NCBI RefSeq assembly: GCF_024171695.1
Contig: NZ_JAMTCF010000005.1
Span: 186,001 to 250,000, forward strand
DNA: 64,000 nucleotides
Source: Actinosynnema pretiosum
Lineage (GTDB): Bacteria; Actinomycetota; Actinomycetes; Mycobacteriales; Pseudonocardiaceae
Direction: 5' to 3'
The translations under genes were made by a program, and so were the position numbers. The notes below the pieces were generated by a model. The model was not told the origin of the DNA. It ran no database searches and saw only the letters and a list, made by a program, of their open reading frames with translations. Numbering within the stretch: the first letter of the stretch is position 1; every line of letters begins with the position of its first letter. Positions 1 through 8,689 of the stretch are shown in pieces.

Positions 1-11
1 GTGGAACCGGA

Positions 12-2183
12 GTGAGCCCTGTGACCGCTTCCCCGAACAGCGCTTCCACCGCCCCCGGCACCGTTTCCACACCTGGCGCCGTTTCCGCCGCTACGGGCGC
101 CGCTCCTGTCGCCCCCGCTTCCGTTTCCGCCGTCACGGGTGCCGCTTCTGCCACCCCCGGTACCGTTTCCGCCGCTACCGGTGCCGCTTCTGCCACCACG
201 GGCATGGCTTCTGCCGCCTCCGGCGCTGCTTCTGCCACCACGGGTGCCGCTCCTGCCGCCCCCGCCCCCGCTTCCGCCGCGCTCGGCGCCCCCGCCCCTG
301 CCGCCACTCCACCCCCCGCTGCGGCCCCCGTCCCCGCGTCTGCCCGCGCCCGCACACCACCGCGCGCGTTCCCCGCCCGCGCCACGTGGTTCGTCGCGCT
401 CCCCGACGTCCCGGACGCCCACCCGGTCGCCCAACGATTGCGCGTCCACGCGCGCCGCCTCGTCACCCACCCCGGCGGCAGGCCGTGGCTGGTCGGCGAC
501 TGGCCGGACGGTGCGCTCGCGGTCGGGCGGGCCCGTGACACCACCGTCGCCCTGCTCGGGCAGCACGCCGTCACCGCCGAGGGGCTCACCGCCGTCGCCG
601 AGCGGCTCACCGCGCCCGGCGCGGCACCCGGCTTCCCCGGCAGCGCGCACCTCCTCGTCTCCTCCGGCGGCGCGCAGCACCTGCGCGGGTCGGTGGTCCG
701 GGCGCGCAGGCTGTTCCGCGCCACCGCGCACGGGGTCGCCCTGGTGTCCGACCACGCCGACGTCCTCGCCCACCTGCTCGACGCGCCCGTGGACGAGGAC
801 GCGCTCAGCCTGCGCCTGCTGTCCCCGAACGCGCCCCACCCCCTGGACTCGCTCTCCACCTGGCGCGGGGTGCGCGCGGTTCCCGCCGCGACCGCCGTGG
901 ACGTCGACCGGCGCGGGGTGGCGCGTGAGCGGCGGTGGTGGTGGGCGCCCGAGCCGGTGCTGCCCGCCGCCGAAGGGGTTCCGCTGCTGCGCGCGGCCAT
1001 CGCGGAGGCGGTGCGGGTGCGGTTGCCGCGCCTCGGCGAGGTGACCGCCGACCTCGGCGGCATCGACTCGACCGGGCTGTGCTGCACCGCCGCGCGCGCC
1101 ACCGGACGGGTGCTGGCCTGCACGTTCGCCAACCCCGACCCGGCCGACGACGACGTCGAGTGGGCCAGGCGCACCAGCGCCGACCTCGACGCGATCCGGC
1201 TGCACGTGATCCCGGTCGAGCGGCAGGCGGTGCGGTACGTTGGGCTCGGCGCGGTGACCGAGGTGTTCGACGAGCCCGCCCTGTTCGCCCCCGACCTGGC
1301 CAGGATCGCCGTGCCGTTCGACTGGGCCGCCGAGCACGGCTCGGCCGTGCACCTGTCCGGCTACGGCGGCGACGAGGTGTTCAGCGGCGCGCCCGCCTGG
1401 GTGCTGTCCCGGCTGCGCGCCGACCCGCGCGGGGCCGTGCGCGACCTGCGCGGGTACCGGGCGCGCGGCCGGTGGCGGTTCGGCGCGACCGCCAGGCAGG
1501 CGCTGCTGCCCCGCCCCTACCGCTCGTGGCTGCGCGGCGCCGCGACCGGCCTGCGCGGCCCGGTGGACGACCGCGCGCCGGTGCTCGACTGGTTCCTGCG
1601 CCCGACCGCGACCCCGTGGACCACCCCCGAGGCCGAGGCCGCCGCCCGCCGCCTCCTGCTCGCCGCCGCGCGCGACGCCGAACCGCTGTCCCCGGTGCGC
1701 GGCCAGCACGTGGACCTCCAGCTGATGCACGGCGGCTCCGCCGAACTGCGCAAGATCACCCAGCTCGCCGCCGCGCGCGGCGTCACCCTCGCCACCCCGT
1801 ACTACGACGACGCCGTCGTCACCGCCGCCCTGTCGATCGCCCCGGCCGACCGGGTGAGCCCGTGGCGCTACAAGCGCCTGGCGGAACCGGTGTTCCGCGA
1901 CGTGGTGCCCGCCGCCTCGGCGGCCAGGCAGACCAAGGGCGACGGCGCGACCTCGCACGCGGTCGGCCTGGCCCGGCACCGGGCGGAGGTCGTGGAACTG
2001 CTGGAGGACTCGCACGCGCACCGGTTGGGACTGGTGGACGCGCGGGCCGCGGCGGCGGCGCTGCGGTCGTCGGTCGACACGTCGGACGCCCTGGCGGGAG
2101 ACCTGTACCCGCTGCTGGGGTGCGAGGTGTGGCTGCGCACGGTCGGTTGGGGTGGCAGCGCGACCGGGGGCGCCGCGGGGTGA
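12..2183 (+). CDS. Lasso peptide cyclase (asparagine synthetase-like)
   Basis: This 723-aa protein resembles the ATP-dependent macrolactam synthetase that activates an Asp/Glu side chain of a lasso core peptide and joins it to the N-terminus. The asparagine-synthetase part carries a PP-loop-type GGIDST near residue 348, SGYGGDEVFSG near 450 and a C-terminal KGDGATSH segment. The conserved part starts only near residue 115; a region of about 600 aa is the usual family size. The first ~110 residues are a low-complexity Ala/Thr/Ser/Gly/Pro repeat, so the true start is uncertain. I kept the GTG at 12 because no convincing start exists after the repeat. It is followed by an RRE gene, a leader peptidase and an exporter, which supports the lasso assignment. 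The precursor gene should be upstream of the window. Confidence 0.85.
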   Translation: MSPVTASPNSASTAPGTVSTPGAVSAATGAAPVAPASVSAVTGAASATPGTVSAATGAASATTGMASAASGAASATTGAAPAAPAPASAALGAPAPAATPPPAAAPVPASARARTPPRAFPARATWFVALPDVPDAHPVAQRLRVHARRLVTHPGGRPWLVGDWPDGALAVGRARDTTVALLGQHAVTAEGLTAVAERLTAPGAAPGFPGSAHLLVSSGGAQHLRGSVVRARRLFRATAHGVALVSDHADVLAHLLDAPVDEDALSLRLLSPNAPHPLDSLSTWRGVRAVPAATAVDVDRRGVARERRWWWAPEPVLPAAEGVPLLRAAIAEAVRVRLPRLGEVTADLGGIDSTGLCCTAARATGRVLACTFANPDPADDDVEWARRTSADLDAIRLHVIPVERQAVRYVGLGAVTEVFDEPALFAPDLARIAVPFDWAAEHGSAVHLSGYGGDEVFSGAPAWVLSRLRADPRGAVRDLRGYRARGRWRFGATARQALLPRPYRSWLRGAATGLRGPVDDRAPVLDWFLRPTATPWTTPEAEAAARRLLLAAARDAEPLSPVRGQHVDLQLMHGGSAELRKITQLAAARGVTLATPYYDDAVVTAALSIAPADRVSPWRYKRLAEPVFRDVVPAASAARQTKGDGATSHAVGLARHRAEVVELLEDSHAHRLGLVDARAAAAALRSSVDTSDALAGDLYPLLGCEVWLRTVGWGGSATGGAAG
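124..260 (+). repeat. 21-bp coding minisatellite in lasso cyclase N-terminus
   Basis: A degenerate 21-bp tandem repeat encodes a seven-residue Ala/Thr/Gly/Ser unit. The core CTTCTGCC (or a close variant) recurs at 145, 187, 208, 229 and 250, and related GTTTCCGCC units fall in the same phase. It lies inside the open frame of the cyclase gene, ahead of the conserved domain. It is either a translated disordered tail or sequence upstream of an unrecognised start. Confidence 0.7.
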
Positions 2184-2243
2184 GGCGGGCGGCGGGACCG
2201 GGGCAGGGGTTGTCCCGGCAGGACGAGCAGGGGAGTGGTGGGC

Positions 2244-2495
2244 ATGAGGCTCGTGGACGGGGTGTCGGTCGCCGACACCGAGTACGGCGCGGTGCTGCTC
2301 GACGGTTCCAGCGGCGACTACTGGCAGCTCAACCCGACCGGTGTTCTGGTGCTGCGCGGGATCGCGGACGGGCTCGCGCTCGACGCGGTCGTGGAGCAGG
2401 TCACCACCGAGTTCGAGGTGGACCGGGAGGTGGCCGAGCGGGACGTCTCCGAACTGGTCGCCGAGCTGCGCGGGCAGCGGTTGTTGCGCGACTGA
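2244..2495 (+). CDS. Lasso RRE protein (PqqD-like leader-binding protein)
   Basis: This 83-aa protein matches the stand-alone RiPP recognition element of actinobacterial lasso clusters. It binds the precursor leader and presents it to the peptidase and cyclase. The winged-helix PqqD-like pattern is visible: an N-terminal strand with DGVSV, then GAVLLDGSSGDYWQLN, then LRGIADG and helices rich in VVEQV and VAERDVSELV. I chose ATG 2244 over GTG 2235 because AGGGGAG at 2229-2235 is well placed as its ribosome-binding site. It lies 60 bp after the cyclase gene on the same strand. Confidence 0.85.
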   Translation: MRLVDGVSVADTEYGAVLLDGSSGDYWQLNPTGVLVLRGIADGLALDAVVEQVTTEFEVDREVAERDVSELVAELRGQRLLRD

Positions 2496-2501
2496 GCGAT
2501 G

Positions 2502-2581
2502 GCGACCGGCGAGCGGAGACCGGCCACTGGCGACCGGCGAGTGGAGACCGGCCACTGGCGACTGGCGATCGGCGACCTGCC
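2502..2581 (+). repeat. 28-bp tandem repeat between RRE and peptidase genes
   Basis: Two 28-bp units (2502-2529 and 2530-2557) differ at one position and are followed by a degenerate third unit (2558-2581). The units are rich in GCGACCGGCGAG. They fill the otherwise unexplained gap between the RRE stop and the peptidase start and show no coding character. Confidence 0.85.
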
Positions 2582-2669
2582 GCCACCCGCCAGCCGCCGT
2601 CGCGCACTCCGCCGCCCTCCCCGAACCCCCTTCCCCCGCACCACCTCCGCGCACCGAGAGGACCCTCCC

Positions 2670-3101
2670 GTGGCCCAGGCCGAGCACGTCGTCCACGATC
2701 CCGGCGCGGTGCCCGTGCGGCGCAGGTGGGCGGTCCGGGTGGTCGCGGTCGTCGCCGCGCCGCTCGCGCTGCTGCCGCCCAACCGGTTGCGCGCCCTGCT
2801 GACCGCGCTCAGCCGCCGGGCCCGGCCGGCGTCCGCCTCCGTCGCCGCCGCCGCGCGCCGCGACGTCGTCCTGGTCACCCTGTCCTGCGCCGGTCCCGAG
2901 AGCTGCCTGCGCCGCTCGCTCGCGGCGGCGCTGCTGTGCCGGGCCTCCGGGACCTGGCCGACCTGGTGCGTCGGGGTGCGCCGGGTGCCGCCGTTCGGGG
3001 CGCACGCCTGGATCGAGGTCGACGGCGACCCGGTCGGCGAGGGGGTCGCGGGCGACTACTTCCAGCGCCTGATCACCGTGCCCGCCGGGCGGGCCGGGTG
3101 A
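2670..3101 (+). CDS. Lasso leader peptidase (transglutaminase-like)
   Basis: This 143-aa protein is the cysteine protease that removes the lasso leader peptide. It has the bacterial transglutaminase-like layout: a nucleophilic Cys in SCLRRSLAAALLC, then CVGVRR, a catalytic His in GAHAWIEVDG and a C-terminal VAGDYFQRL. The start is GTG 2670, with GAGAGGA at 2656-2662 as ribosome-binding site. The in-frame region before it is repeat and low-complexity sequence. The stop overlaps the exporter start (GTGA), indicating translational coupling. Confidence 0.85.
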   Translation: MAQAEHVVHDPGAVPVRRRWAVRVVAVVAAPLALLPPNRLRALLTALSRRARPASASVAAAARRDVVLVTLSCAGPESCLRRSLAAALLCRASGTWPTWCVGVRRVPPFGAHAWIEVDGDPVGEGVAGDYFQRLITVPAGRAG

Positions 3102-4804
3102 GCGCCATCCGGCCGCGCGACCTGCTCCCGCTGCTCGACGGCCGCCGCCGCTGGGTCGTCGCCGCCATCTCGCTGTCGCTGACCGCCACCCTGGTCGGCA
3201 TGGCGCAGCCGCTGCTGGTCGGGCGGGTCCTGGACGGCGCGGGGCGCGCGGGTGGCGTGCCCACCGGCACGCTCGTGCTCCTCGCCGCCGCCTTCACCGC
3301 GCAGGTCGTCCTCGGGCCGCTCGGCGGCTTCCTGCTCGCCCGCGTCGGCGAGGGCGTCGTGCTCGGCCTGCGCACCCGCCTGGTGCGGCGCCTGCTGCGG
3401 GTGCGCGTGCCCGAGCTGGACCGGCACCGCGTCGGCGACCTGCTCTCCCGCGCCACCTCCGACCCGGCCGCGCTGCGCCAAGCCCTCGGCGGCGGGGTCG
3501 CGGACCTGGTCACCGGCGGGATCGGGGTGGTCGTCGCGCTCGTGGTCATGGCCGTGGTCGACCCGGTCCTGCTGCTCCTGGTCGCCGGGCTCGTGCTGCT
3601 CGCCGCCCTGGCGGTGCGGGCCACGCTCGGCGGCATCCGGGCCGCCGCCCACCGCACCCAGGACGCGCTCGGCGAGCTGACCGCCGACCTCGACCGCGCG
3701 CTCGGCGCGATCCGCACCGTCCGCGCCTCCCGGGCCGAGGAGCGCGAGAGCGCGCGCGTGCTGGCCGCCGCCGACCGCGTCCACCGCGCGGGCGTGCGGG
3801 TCGCCGGGCTCCAGGCGGTGGCCGCGCCCGCCGTGCAGCTCGCGGTGAACGGGTCGTTCGTGGTGGTGCTGCTGGTCGGCGGGCTGCGGGTGGTGAACGG
3901 GAGCGCGTCGGTCGCGGAGCTGGTGACGTTCCTGCTGTACCTGACCTACCTGGCCGCCCCGATCAGCTCCGTCGTGCACGCGCTCGCCGCGCTCCAGGAA
4001 GGCGCGGGCGCGCTGCGGCGCACCTCTGAGGTGCTGGCGCTGCCGGTGGAGCGGTCGGGCGGCGAGCGGGGCGGGGACGTGCCGGGCGCGCCGCTGCTGG
4101 AGCTGCGGGACGTGCGGCTGTCCTACGGCGCGCGGACCGTGCTGGACGGCCTGTCGTTCACCGTGCCCCGGCGCGGGGTCGTGGCGCTGGTCGGACCGTC
4201 CGGCGCGGGCAAGTCCACGGTGTTCGCGCTGGTCGAGCGCTTCGCCGAACCGGACTCGGGCGCGGTGCTGCTCAACGGCCGCGACACGTCCACGGTGGAC
4301 GTCGACTGGTGCCGGTCGCGGATCGGGCTGGTCGAGCAGCACGCGCCGCTGCTGCACGGGACCCTGCTCGACAACCTCCGCTACGCCGCCCAGGACGCGA
4401 CCGACGACGAGGTCCAGCGGGTGCTGCGGCTGACCGGGTTGCACGACCTGGTGCGCCGCCTGCCGGACGGGCTCGGCACGGACGTCGGCGACCGGGGCGT
4501 GCGGTTCTCCGGCGGGGAGCGGCAGCGGATCGCGATCGCCCGCGCGCTGCTGGCCGGGCCGGAGCTGCTGCTGCTCGACGAGCCGACGTCCCAGTTGGAC
4601 GCCGAGGCCGAGCGCGCGGTGGTCGCGGCGATCGAGCAGGTCTCGCGCGAGTGCGCCCTGCTGGTGATCGCGCACCGGTTCAGCACGATCCGCTCCGCCG
4701 ACCGGGTGGTGCTGCTGGAGGGCGGGCGGGCCGCGCCGGACGGGGAGCACGACCGGCTGGTGGAGAGCAGCGCGTTCTACCGGTCGCTGGTGGGGGTGCG
4801 CTAG
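3098..4804 (+). CDS. ABC transporter, fused membrane and ATPase domains (lasso exporter)
   Basis: This 568-aa half-transporter has an N-terminal six-helix membrane domain (about residues 15-310) and a C-terminal ATPase with Walker A GPSGAGKST, signature FSGGERQR, Walker B LLLLDEPTS and the H-loop IAHRFSTIR. Such exporters close actinobacterial lasso operons and pump out the mature peptide, often also giving self-immunity. The GTG start at 3098 overlaps the peptidase stop. A hairpin follows the gene. Confidence 0.9.
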   Translation: MSAIRPRDLLPLLDGRRRWVVAAISLSLTATLVGMAQPLLVGRVLDGAGRAGGVPTGTLVLLAAAFTAQVVLGPLGGFLLARVGEGVVLGLRTRLVRRLLRVRVPELDRHRVGDLLSRATSDPAALRQALGGGVADLVTGGIGVVVALVVMAVVDPVLLLLVAGLVLLAALAVRATLGGIRAAAHRTQDALGELTADLDRALGAIRTVRASRAEERESARVLAAADRVHRAGVRVAGLQAVAAPAVQLAVNGSFVVVLLVGGLRVVNGSASVAELVTFLLYLTYLAAPISSVVHALAALQEGAGALRRTSEVLALPVERSGGERGGDVPGAPLLELRDVRLSYGARTVLDGLSFTVPRRGVVALVGPSGAGKSTVFALVERFAEPDSGAVLLNGRDTSTVDVDWCRSRIGLVEQHAPLLHGTLLDNLRYAAQDATDDEVQRVLRLTGLHDLVRRLPDGLGTDVGDRGVRFSGGERQRIAIARALLAGPELLLLDEPTSQLDAEAERAVVAAIEQVSRECALLVIAHRFSTIRSADRVVLLEGGRAAPDGEHDRLVESSAFYRSLVGVR

Positions 4805-4835
4805 GGGAACCGTTGCGGGGCAAGCGGTTCGGGGC

Positions 4836-4865
4836 CGCCGGGACGGGCCTTGACCCGTCCCGGCG
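4836..4865. terminator. Hairpin between lasso exporter and PEBP gene
   Basis: A perfect 12-bp stem (CGCCGGGACGGG at 4836-4847 with its complement at 4854-4865) encloses a 6-nt loop. A smaller imperfect stem lies at 4808-4829. It sits between convergent genes, so it can terminate both. No U-tract is present. Confidence 0.7.
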
Positions 4866-4874
4866 CGGCTGCGG

Positions 4875-5399
4875 TCAGGCCGCGGTCTCGGCGGTCGCGG
4901 TCAGCACCGCGCGGCCGAGGACGTGGCCCGCCATGCTGAACCCGAGCAGCGCCGGGGTCGCGTCGGCGGGCACGCCGATCGACTCGACGTCGAGCGCGTG
5001 CACCACGACGACGTACCGGTGCTCCCCGTGCCCGGCGGGCGGCGCGGCCCCGACGTAGCGGGGGAGCCGGGCGTCGTTGGGGAGTTGGAAAGCGCTTCCC
5101 GGCAGTCCGGAACCGGTGTCGTCGCCCGCGCCCTCGGGCAGTTCGGTGGTGGACGCGGGCAGGTCGGCGACCGCCCAGTGCCAGAAGCCGGACCCGGTCG
5201 GGGCGTCCGGGTCGTAGACCGTCACGGCGTAGCTGCGGGTGCCCTCCGGCGCACCGCTCCAGGACAGCTGCGGGGAGCGGTCCGCGCCGCCGAGCGCGGA
5301 CGAGAGCTGCGCCGGGGCGAACGGCTTCCCGTCGGTGGCGCTGTCGCTGGTGACGGTGAAGGTCGCCGCCTCGGGCAGGCGGGCGAACGGGTCGTTCAT
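4875..5399 (-). CDS. YbhB/YbcL-family (PEBP-like) protein
   Basis: This 174-aa protein belongs to the phosphatidylethanolamine-binding / Raf-kinase-inhibitor-like family. The signature ligand-pocket segment [15 protein letters not shown] is present, followed by [16 protein letters not shown] and [14 protein letters not shown]. The molecular role of bacterial members is poorly defined. It is divergent from a GntR-type regulator, and a perfect 18-bp palindrome lies between them, so that regulator may control it. Confidence 0.85.
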   Translation of the reverse strand: MNDPFARLPEAATFTVTSDSATDGKPFAPAQLSSALGGADRSPQLSWSGAPEGTRSYAVTVYDPDAPTGSGFWHWAVADLPASTTELPEGAGDDTGSGLPGSAFQLPNDARLPRYVGAAPPAGHGEHRYVVVVHALDVESIGVPADATPALLGFSMAGHVLGRAVLTATAETAA

Positions 5400-5468
5400 C
5401 GGGATCGGTCCTCTCGGGAGGGTGCGGCGGCCGGGGCTCCCGGCCGGTGCGATGAATCGACCATAGCA

Positions 5469-5486
5469 CGGATAATCGATTATCCG
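5469..5486. promoter_or_regulatory. 18-bp palindromic operator (GntR-type)
   Basis: CGGATAATCGATTATCCG is a perfect 18-bp palindrome in the 110-bp divergent promoter region. Its AT-rich core stands out in this genome and resembles FadR-subfamily operators built around ATCGAT. The adjacent GntR regulator is the likely ligand; that assignment is inferred. Confidence 0.75.
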
Positions 5487-5509
5487 TCCGATCGTCTACG
5501 CTGACCGGC

Positions 5510-6181
5510 ATGACCAGGACTCCCGCCGAGGACGGCAAGCGGATGCTCTCCGAGCAGGTCCACGAACGGCTGCGGGACGCGATCATGCGCGGCGACCACG
5601 CGCCCGGCGCGCCGCTCAAGCCCCAGGACCTGGCCAGGGAGCACGGGGTGAGCCTCGCGGTCGTGCGGGAGGCGCTGGTGCGCGTGGTCGGCGAGGGGCT
5701 GGCGGACCGGCTGCCGAACCGGGGCTTCGCCGTGCCCGCCTTCACCGATCGCCGCTGGCAGCAGATCGCGGAGGCCCGCGCGACCGTCGAACCCGCCGTG
5801 CTGCGCCTGGCGGTCGAGCGCGGCGACGTCGACTGGGAGGCCCGCGTGCGCGCCGCCCACCACCGGCTCAGCCGCACCCCGGCGTTCACCCCCGACGACG
5901 GCGAGCACTACAGCGCCGAGTGGGCCGAGGCGCACCGGCGGTTCCACCGCGCCCTCCTCGACGGCTGCGGCAACCCGGTGCTGCTGGACGCCTTCGACCG
6001 GATGTGGTCGGCCAGCGAGCTGGCCCGCCGCTGGGCCGGGACCCGCACCCCGCAGCGGGACCACGCGGCGGAGCACCGGGCGCTGGAGGAGGCCGCGCTG
6101 GCCCGCGACGCGGACGCGGCGGCCGAACTGCTGGTCAGGCACCTGAGCCTGACGGCGGAAGCGCTCAAGGGGAACGGGTAG
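5510..6181 (+). CDS. GntR-family regulator, FCD effector domain
   Basis: This 223-aa protein has an N-terminal winged helix-turn-helix (about residues 15-80, including LSEQVHERLRDAIMRGDHAPG and a recognition helix near LAREHGVSLAVVREAL) and an all-helical FCD domain with metal-site-type residues in EAHRRFHRALLDGC. FCD members usually sense small carboxylates. It is divergent from the PEBP-like gene with a strong palindrome between them, and is probably autoregulated. Confidence 0.88.
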   Translation: MTRTPAEDGKRMLSEQVHERLRDAIMRGDHAPGAPLKPQDLAREHGVSLAVVREALVRVVGEGLADRLPNRGFAVPAFTDRRWQQIAEARATVEPAVLRLAVERGDVDWEARVRAAHHRLSRTPAFTPDDGEHYSAEWAEAHRRFHRALLDGCGNPVLLDAFDRMWSASELARRWAGTRTPQRDHAAEHRALEEAALARDADAAAELLVRHLSLTAEALKGNG

Positions 6182-6183
6182 CG

Positions 6184-6209
6184 GGGGCAGGGCTGGTGAT
6201 CCCTGCCCC
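6184..6209. terminator. Hairpin between convergent GntR and MerR genes
   Basis: GGGGCAGGG (6184-6192) pairs with CCCTGCCCC (6201-6209) across an 8-nt loop, between the two convergent stop codons. Confidence 0.65.
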
Positions 6210-6219
6210 ACCCCACCGG

Positions 6220-7131
6220 TCAGCGCGCCCCCTCGCCCGCCACCGCGAACCGCAGCGCCCGCCCCAGCCACTCCAGCTCCCCGGTCGCCTCCGGCCACCC
6301 GCGCTCCCCGCGCACCCGCGACACCAGCACCCGGTACCGCTCCATCCGCGCCGCCACCCCGGCCTCGCACGAGCGCAGCACCGCCGCCAGGTCCTCGCCG
6401 GGGAACCACTCCTTCAGCAGCCCCGCGGCCTCCGCCCCCTCGGGCGGCACCCGGCGCTCCACCGCCCGCCCGACCTCGCCGACCAGGCGCCGCGCCCACC
6501 AGATCGACGCCCCCGGCGGCCGGGGCCGCTCCGGGGTCGGGGTGCTCAGCGCCAGCGCCACCCGCATCCGCTCGCGGAAACCGCCGTCCCCCACCAGTTC
6601 CGCCAGCTCCACCCACGCGTCGACCTGGTCGGCGCTCGGGTCGTCCGGCAGGTCGATCCGCAGCCCCCGCATCCGCTCCCGCTGCTCGGGCGTCAGCGCC
6701 AGCGGCCCGAACACCTCCTCCTTGAACTCCGCCACGACCCGTGCCCGCTCCTCGGTGGAGAGCCTCGCCAACCGGTTCACCAACGCCGTCTCCTCGGTGC
6801 TCGCCCCGCGCTCCGCCACTACCGACAGGACCGCCCGGCTGACCTTCAGCGCCCTGATCCGCGCGTCGATCGCGACCACGTGCGCCCTCGCCACCTCGGC
6901 CACGCTCGTCCGCCCGCCCAGCACCCGGCCCACCTCGTCCAGCCCGAGCCCCAGCTCGCGCAGGGCGCGAACCAGGTCGACGCGCGCCACGGAGGCCGAG
7001 TCGTACAGGCGGTAGTTGCCGGTGGAGCGGGAGGTCGGGGGCAGCACGCCCTCGTCGGACCAGAAGCGCAGCGTGCGCACCGGGAGCCCGGTCCGCGCGG
7101 CCAGCTCGCCGATGGTCAGCTCGTCGTCCAT
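6220..7131 (-). CDS. MerR-family transcriptional regulator
   Basis: This 303-aa protein begins with a typical MerR DNA-binding domain: LTIGELAARTGLPVRTLRFWSDEGVLPP, then NYRLYD and a second helix-turn-helix with LGLGLDEVGRVLGG. The remaining ~200 residues are helical and resemble no effector domain I can name; no metal-binding Cys cluster is seen. It follows the TetR gene on the same strand after 73 bp. Target and ligand are unknown. Confidence 0.85.
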   Translation of the reverse strand: MDDELTIGELAARTGLPVRTLRFWSDEGVLPPTSRSTGNYRLYDSASVARVDLVRALRELGLGLDEVGRVLGGRTSVAEVARAHVVAIDARIRALKVSRAVLSVVAERGASTEETALVNRLARLSTEERARVVAEFKEEVFGPLALTPEQRERMRGLRIDLPDDPSADQVDAWVELAELVGDGGFRERMRVALALSTPTPERPRPPGASIWWARRLVGEVGRAVERRVPPEGAEAAGLLKEWFPGEDLAAVLRSCEAGVAARMERYRVLVSRVRGERGWPEATGELEWLGRALRFAVAGEGAR

Positions 7132-7204
7132 GCCGGGAATCCTGCGGGTTCCAGCGGGTGGAGGCTCAAGCCCGAACCCGCGACGAGCCGGTGACCGGCG
7201 CCGA

Positions 7205-7807
7205 TCAGGCGGGCGGCCAGGCGCGCAGCGCCGCGTCCGCGACCAGCTCCAGCACCTCGGGGGGCGCCCCGCCCGCCGCCTGCACGGCGATCCCGTTCGA
7301 CACCGCCATCAGGTACCGGGCCAGCAGCTCGGGGTCGCTGCCTGCGGGCAGGTCGCCCTCGGCCACCGCCTGCTCGAACCGCTTCCGCAGCCACGCGCAG
7401 CCCTCGTCGCGCCACGCGTTCAGCGCCTCGCGCGCGGACCGCGCGTCGTCGCCGACCGCCAGCGCGCCCTGCACGCCGAGACACCCCCTCGGGCTGCCTG
7501 GCGTGGTGGTCGAGCGCACCGAGCCGTGCAGGAACGCCCTGGCCACGTCGGCCGAGGTCGACTCCTCCAGCGCCTGCCGCGCGTAGCTGGCCCAGGTGCC
7601 CGCGTACCGGTCGAGCGCCTTGCGGAACAGCTCGTCCTTGTTGCCGAACGCCGCGTACATGCTGGTCCGGTTGATGCCCATGGCGGCGGTCAGGTCGGTG
7701 AGCGAGGCGCCCTCGTAGCCCTTGGCCCAGAACACCCGGACTGCCTGGTCCAGGGCCTCGTCCGCGTCGAAGCCCCTCGGTCGTCCCGTCCTGCGCCCGC
7801 TCTCCAC
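7205..7807 (-). CDS. TetR/AcrR-family regulator
   Basis: This 200-aa protein has an N-terminal TetR DNA-binding domain (FDADEALDQAVRVFWAKGYEGASLTDLTAAMGINRTSMYAAFGNKDELF) shown here only to name its features: the recognition helix is around MGINRTSMYAAF. It starts with GTG at 7807 and is divergent from a short-chain dehydrogenase gene. A perfect 16-bp palindrome at 7828-7843 is the likely operator for both genes. Confidence 0.88.
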   Translation of the reverse strand: MESGRRTGRPRGFDADEALDQAVRVFWAKGYEGASLTDLTAAMGINRTSMYAAFGNKDELFRKALDRYAGTWASYARQALEESTSADVARAFLHGSVRSTTTPGSPRGCLGVQGALAVGDDARSAREALNAWRDEGCAWLRKRFEQAVAEGDLPAGSDPELLARYLMAVSNGIAVQAAGGAPPEVLELVADAALRAWPPA

Positions 7808-7827
7808 GTCGCCCAGTCTACCTTTTC

Positions 7828-7843
7828 CGTACCGATCGGTACG
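7828..7843. promoter_or_regulatory. 16-bp palindromic TetR-type operator
   Basis: CGTACCGATCGGTACG is a perfect palindrome in the 89-bp gap between the divergent TetR and SDR genes. This GTACCGATCGGTAC layout is typical of TetR-family sites that control a neighbouring reductase. Confidence 0.8.
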
Positions 7844-7896
7844 TAAGTGCTAGGGTCGAGTTCAGCACCGGTCAGTGCGAAAATCGGAGGTCCGGA

Positions 7897-8652
7897 GTGG
7901 GGCAGCTCGAAGGCAAGACCGCCGTCGTCACCGGCGGCGGCACCGGGATCGGGTTAGCCAGCGCGGTCCGGCTCGCCCAAGAGGGCGCGCACGTCTTCAT
8001 CACCGGCCGCCGCGAGGCCGCGCTCGCCGCCGCCGTCGCGGAGATCGGGGAGGGCTCGGCCACCGCCGTGCGCGGCGACGTCACCGACCCCGCCGACCTC
8101 GACCGGCTCTACGCGGCCGTCGAGGCGCGCGGCGCCGGGCTCGACGTGGTCTTCGCCAACGCCGCCGCCGCCTCGCGCGTCCCCCTGGAGAAGATCACCG
8201 AGGCCGACTACGCCGCGATCTTCGACGTCAACGTCCTCGGCGTCCTGCGCACCGTGCAGAAGTCCCTGCCGCTGCTCAACGAGGGCGCCTCGGTCATCCT
8301 CAACGCCTCCACCGCCGCCGAGCGCGGCGCGCACTCGTTCGGCCTGTACGCCGCGTCCAAGGCCGCCGTCCGCACGTTCGCCCGCACCTGGGCGACCGAG
8401 CTGAAGGACCGGGGCGTGCGGGTCAACGCGATCTCGCCCGGCCCGATCGCCACGCGCGGCCTCGGGCTGCTCGACGGCCTCGGGGACGAGGACGTCGACG
8501 CCTTCCACGAGCAGCTCGGCGGCGCGATCCTGGCCGGTCGGATGGGGCTCGCCGAGGAGGTCGCGGCGGCCGTGGCGTTCCTGGCGTCGCCGGGGAGCAG
8601 CTTCGTGATGGGCTCGAACCTGTACGTGGACGGCGGGGAGAACCAGGTCTGA
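7897..8652 (+). CDS. Short-chain dehydrogenase/reductase
   Basis: This 251-aa classical SDR uses NAD(P)H to reduce or oxidise an unknown carbonyl/alcohol. It shows the TGGGTGIG cofactor motif, FANAAA, catalytic Ser in NASTAAE, YAASK, and SPGPIATRG. The GTG start at 7897 is preceded by GGAGG near 7885. It is divergent from a TetR regulator that probably represses it. The substrate cannot be predicted. Confidence 0.88.
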   Translation: MGQLEGKTAVVTGGGTGIGLASAVRLAQEGAHVFITGRREAALAAAVAEIGEGSATAVRGDVTDPADLDRLYAAVEARGAGLDVVFANAAAASRVPLEKITEADYAAIFDVNVLGVLRTVQKSLPLLNEGASVILNASTAAERGAHSFGLYAASKAAVRTFARTWATELKDRGVRVNAISPGPIATRGLGLLDGLGDEDVDAFHEQLGGAILAGRMGLAEEVAAAVAFLASPGSSFVMGSNLYVDGGENQV

Positions 8653-8689
8653 CGCTGCGTGCGCCGCGCGGCGGGTTAGGCTGCCGCCC

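Noticed and set aside
1-11. Lasso precursor gene
   Set aside because: Only 11 bases precede the cyclase start; no precursor can be read in this window.
935-3097. Open frame continuing upstream of the ABC exporter
   Set aside because: Translation is Arg/Ala-rich shadow sequence of the lasso genes; the exporter domain begins at GTG 3098, which overlaps the peptidase stop.
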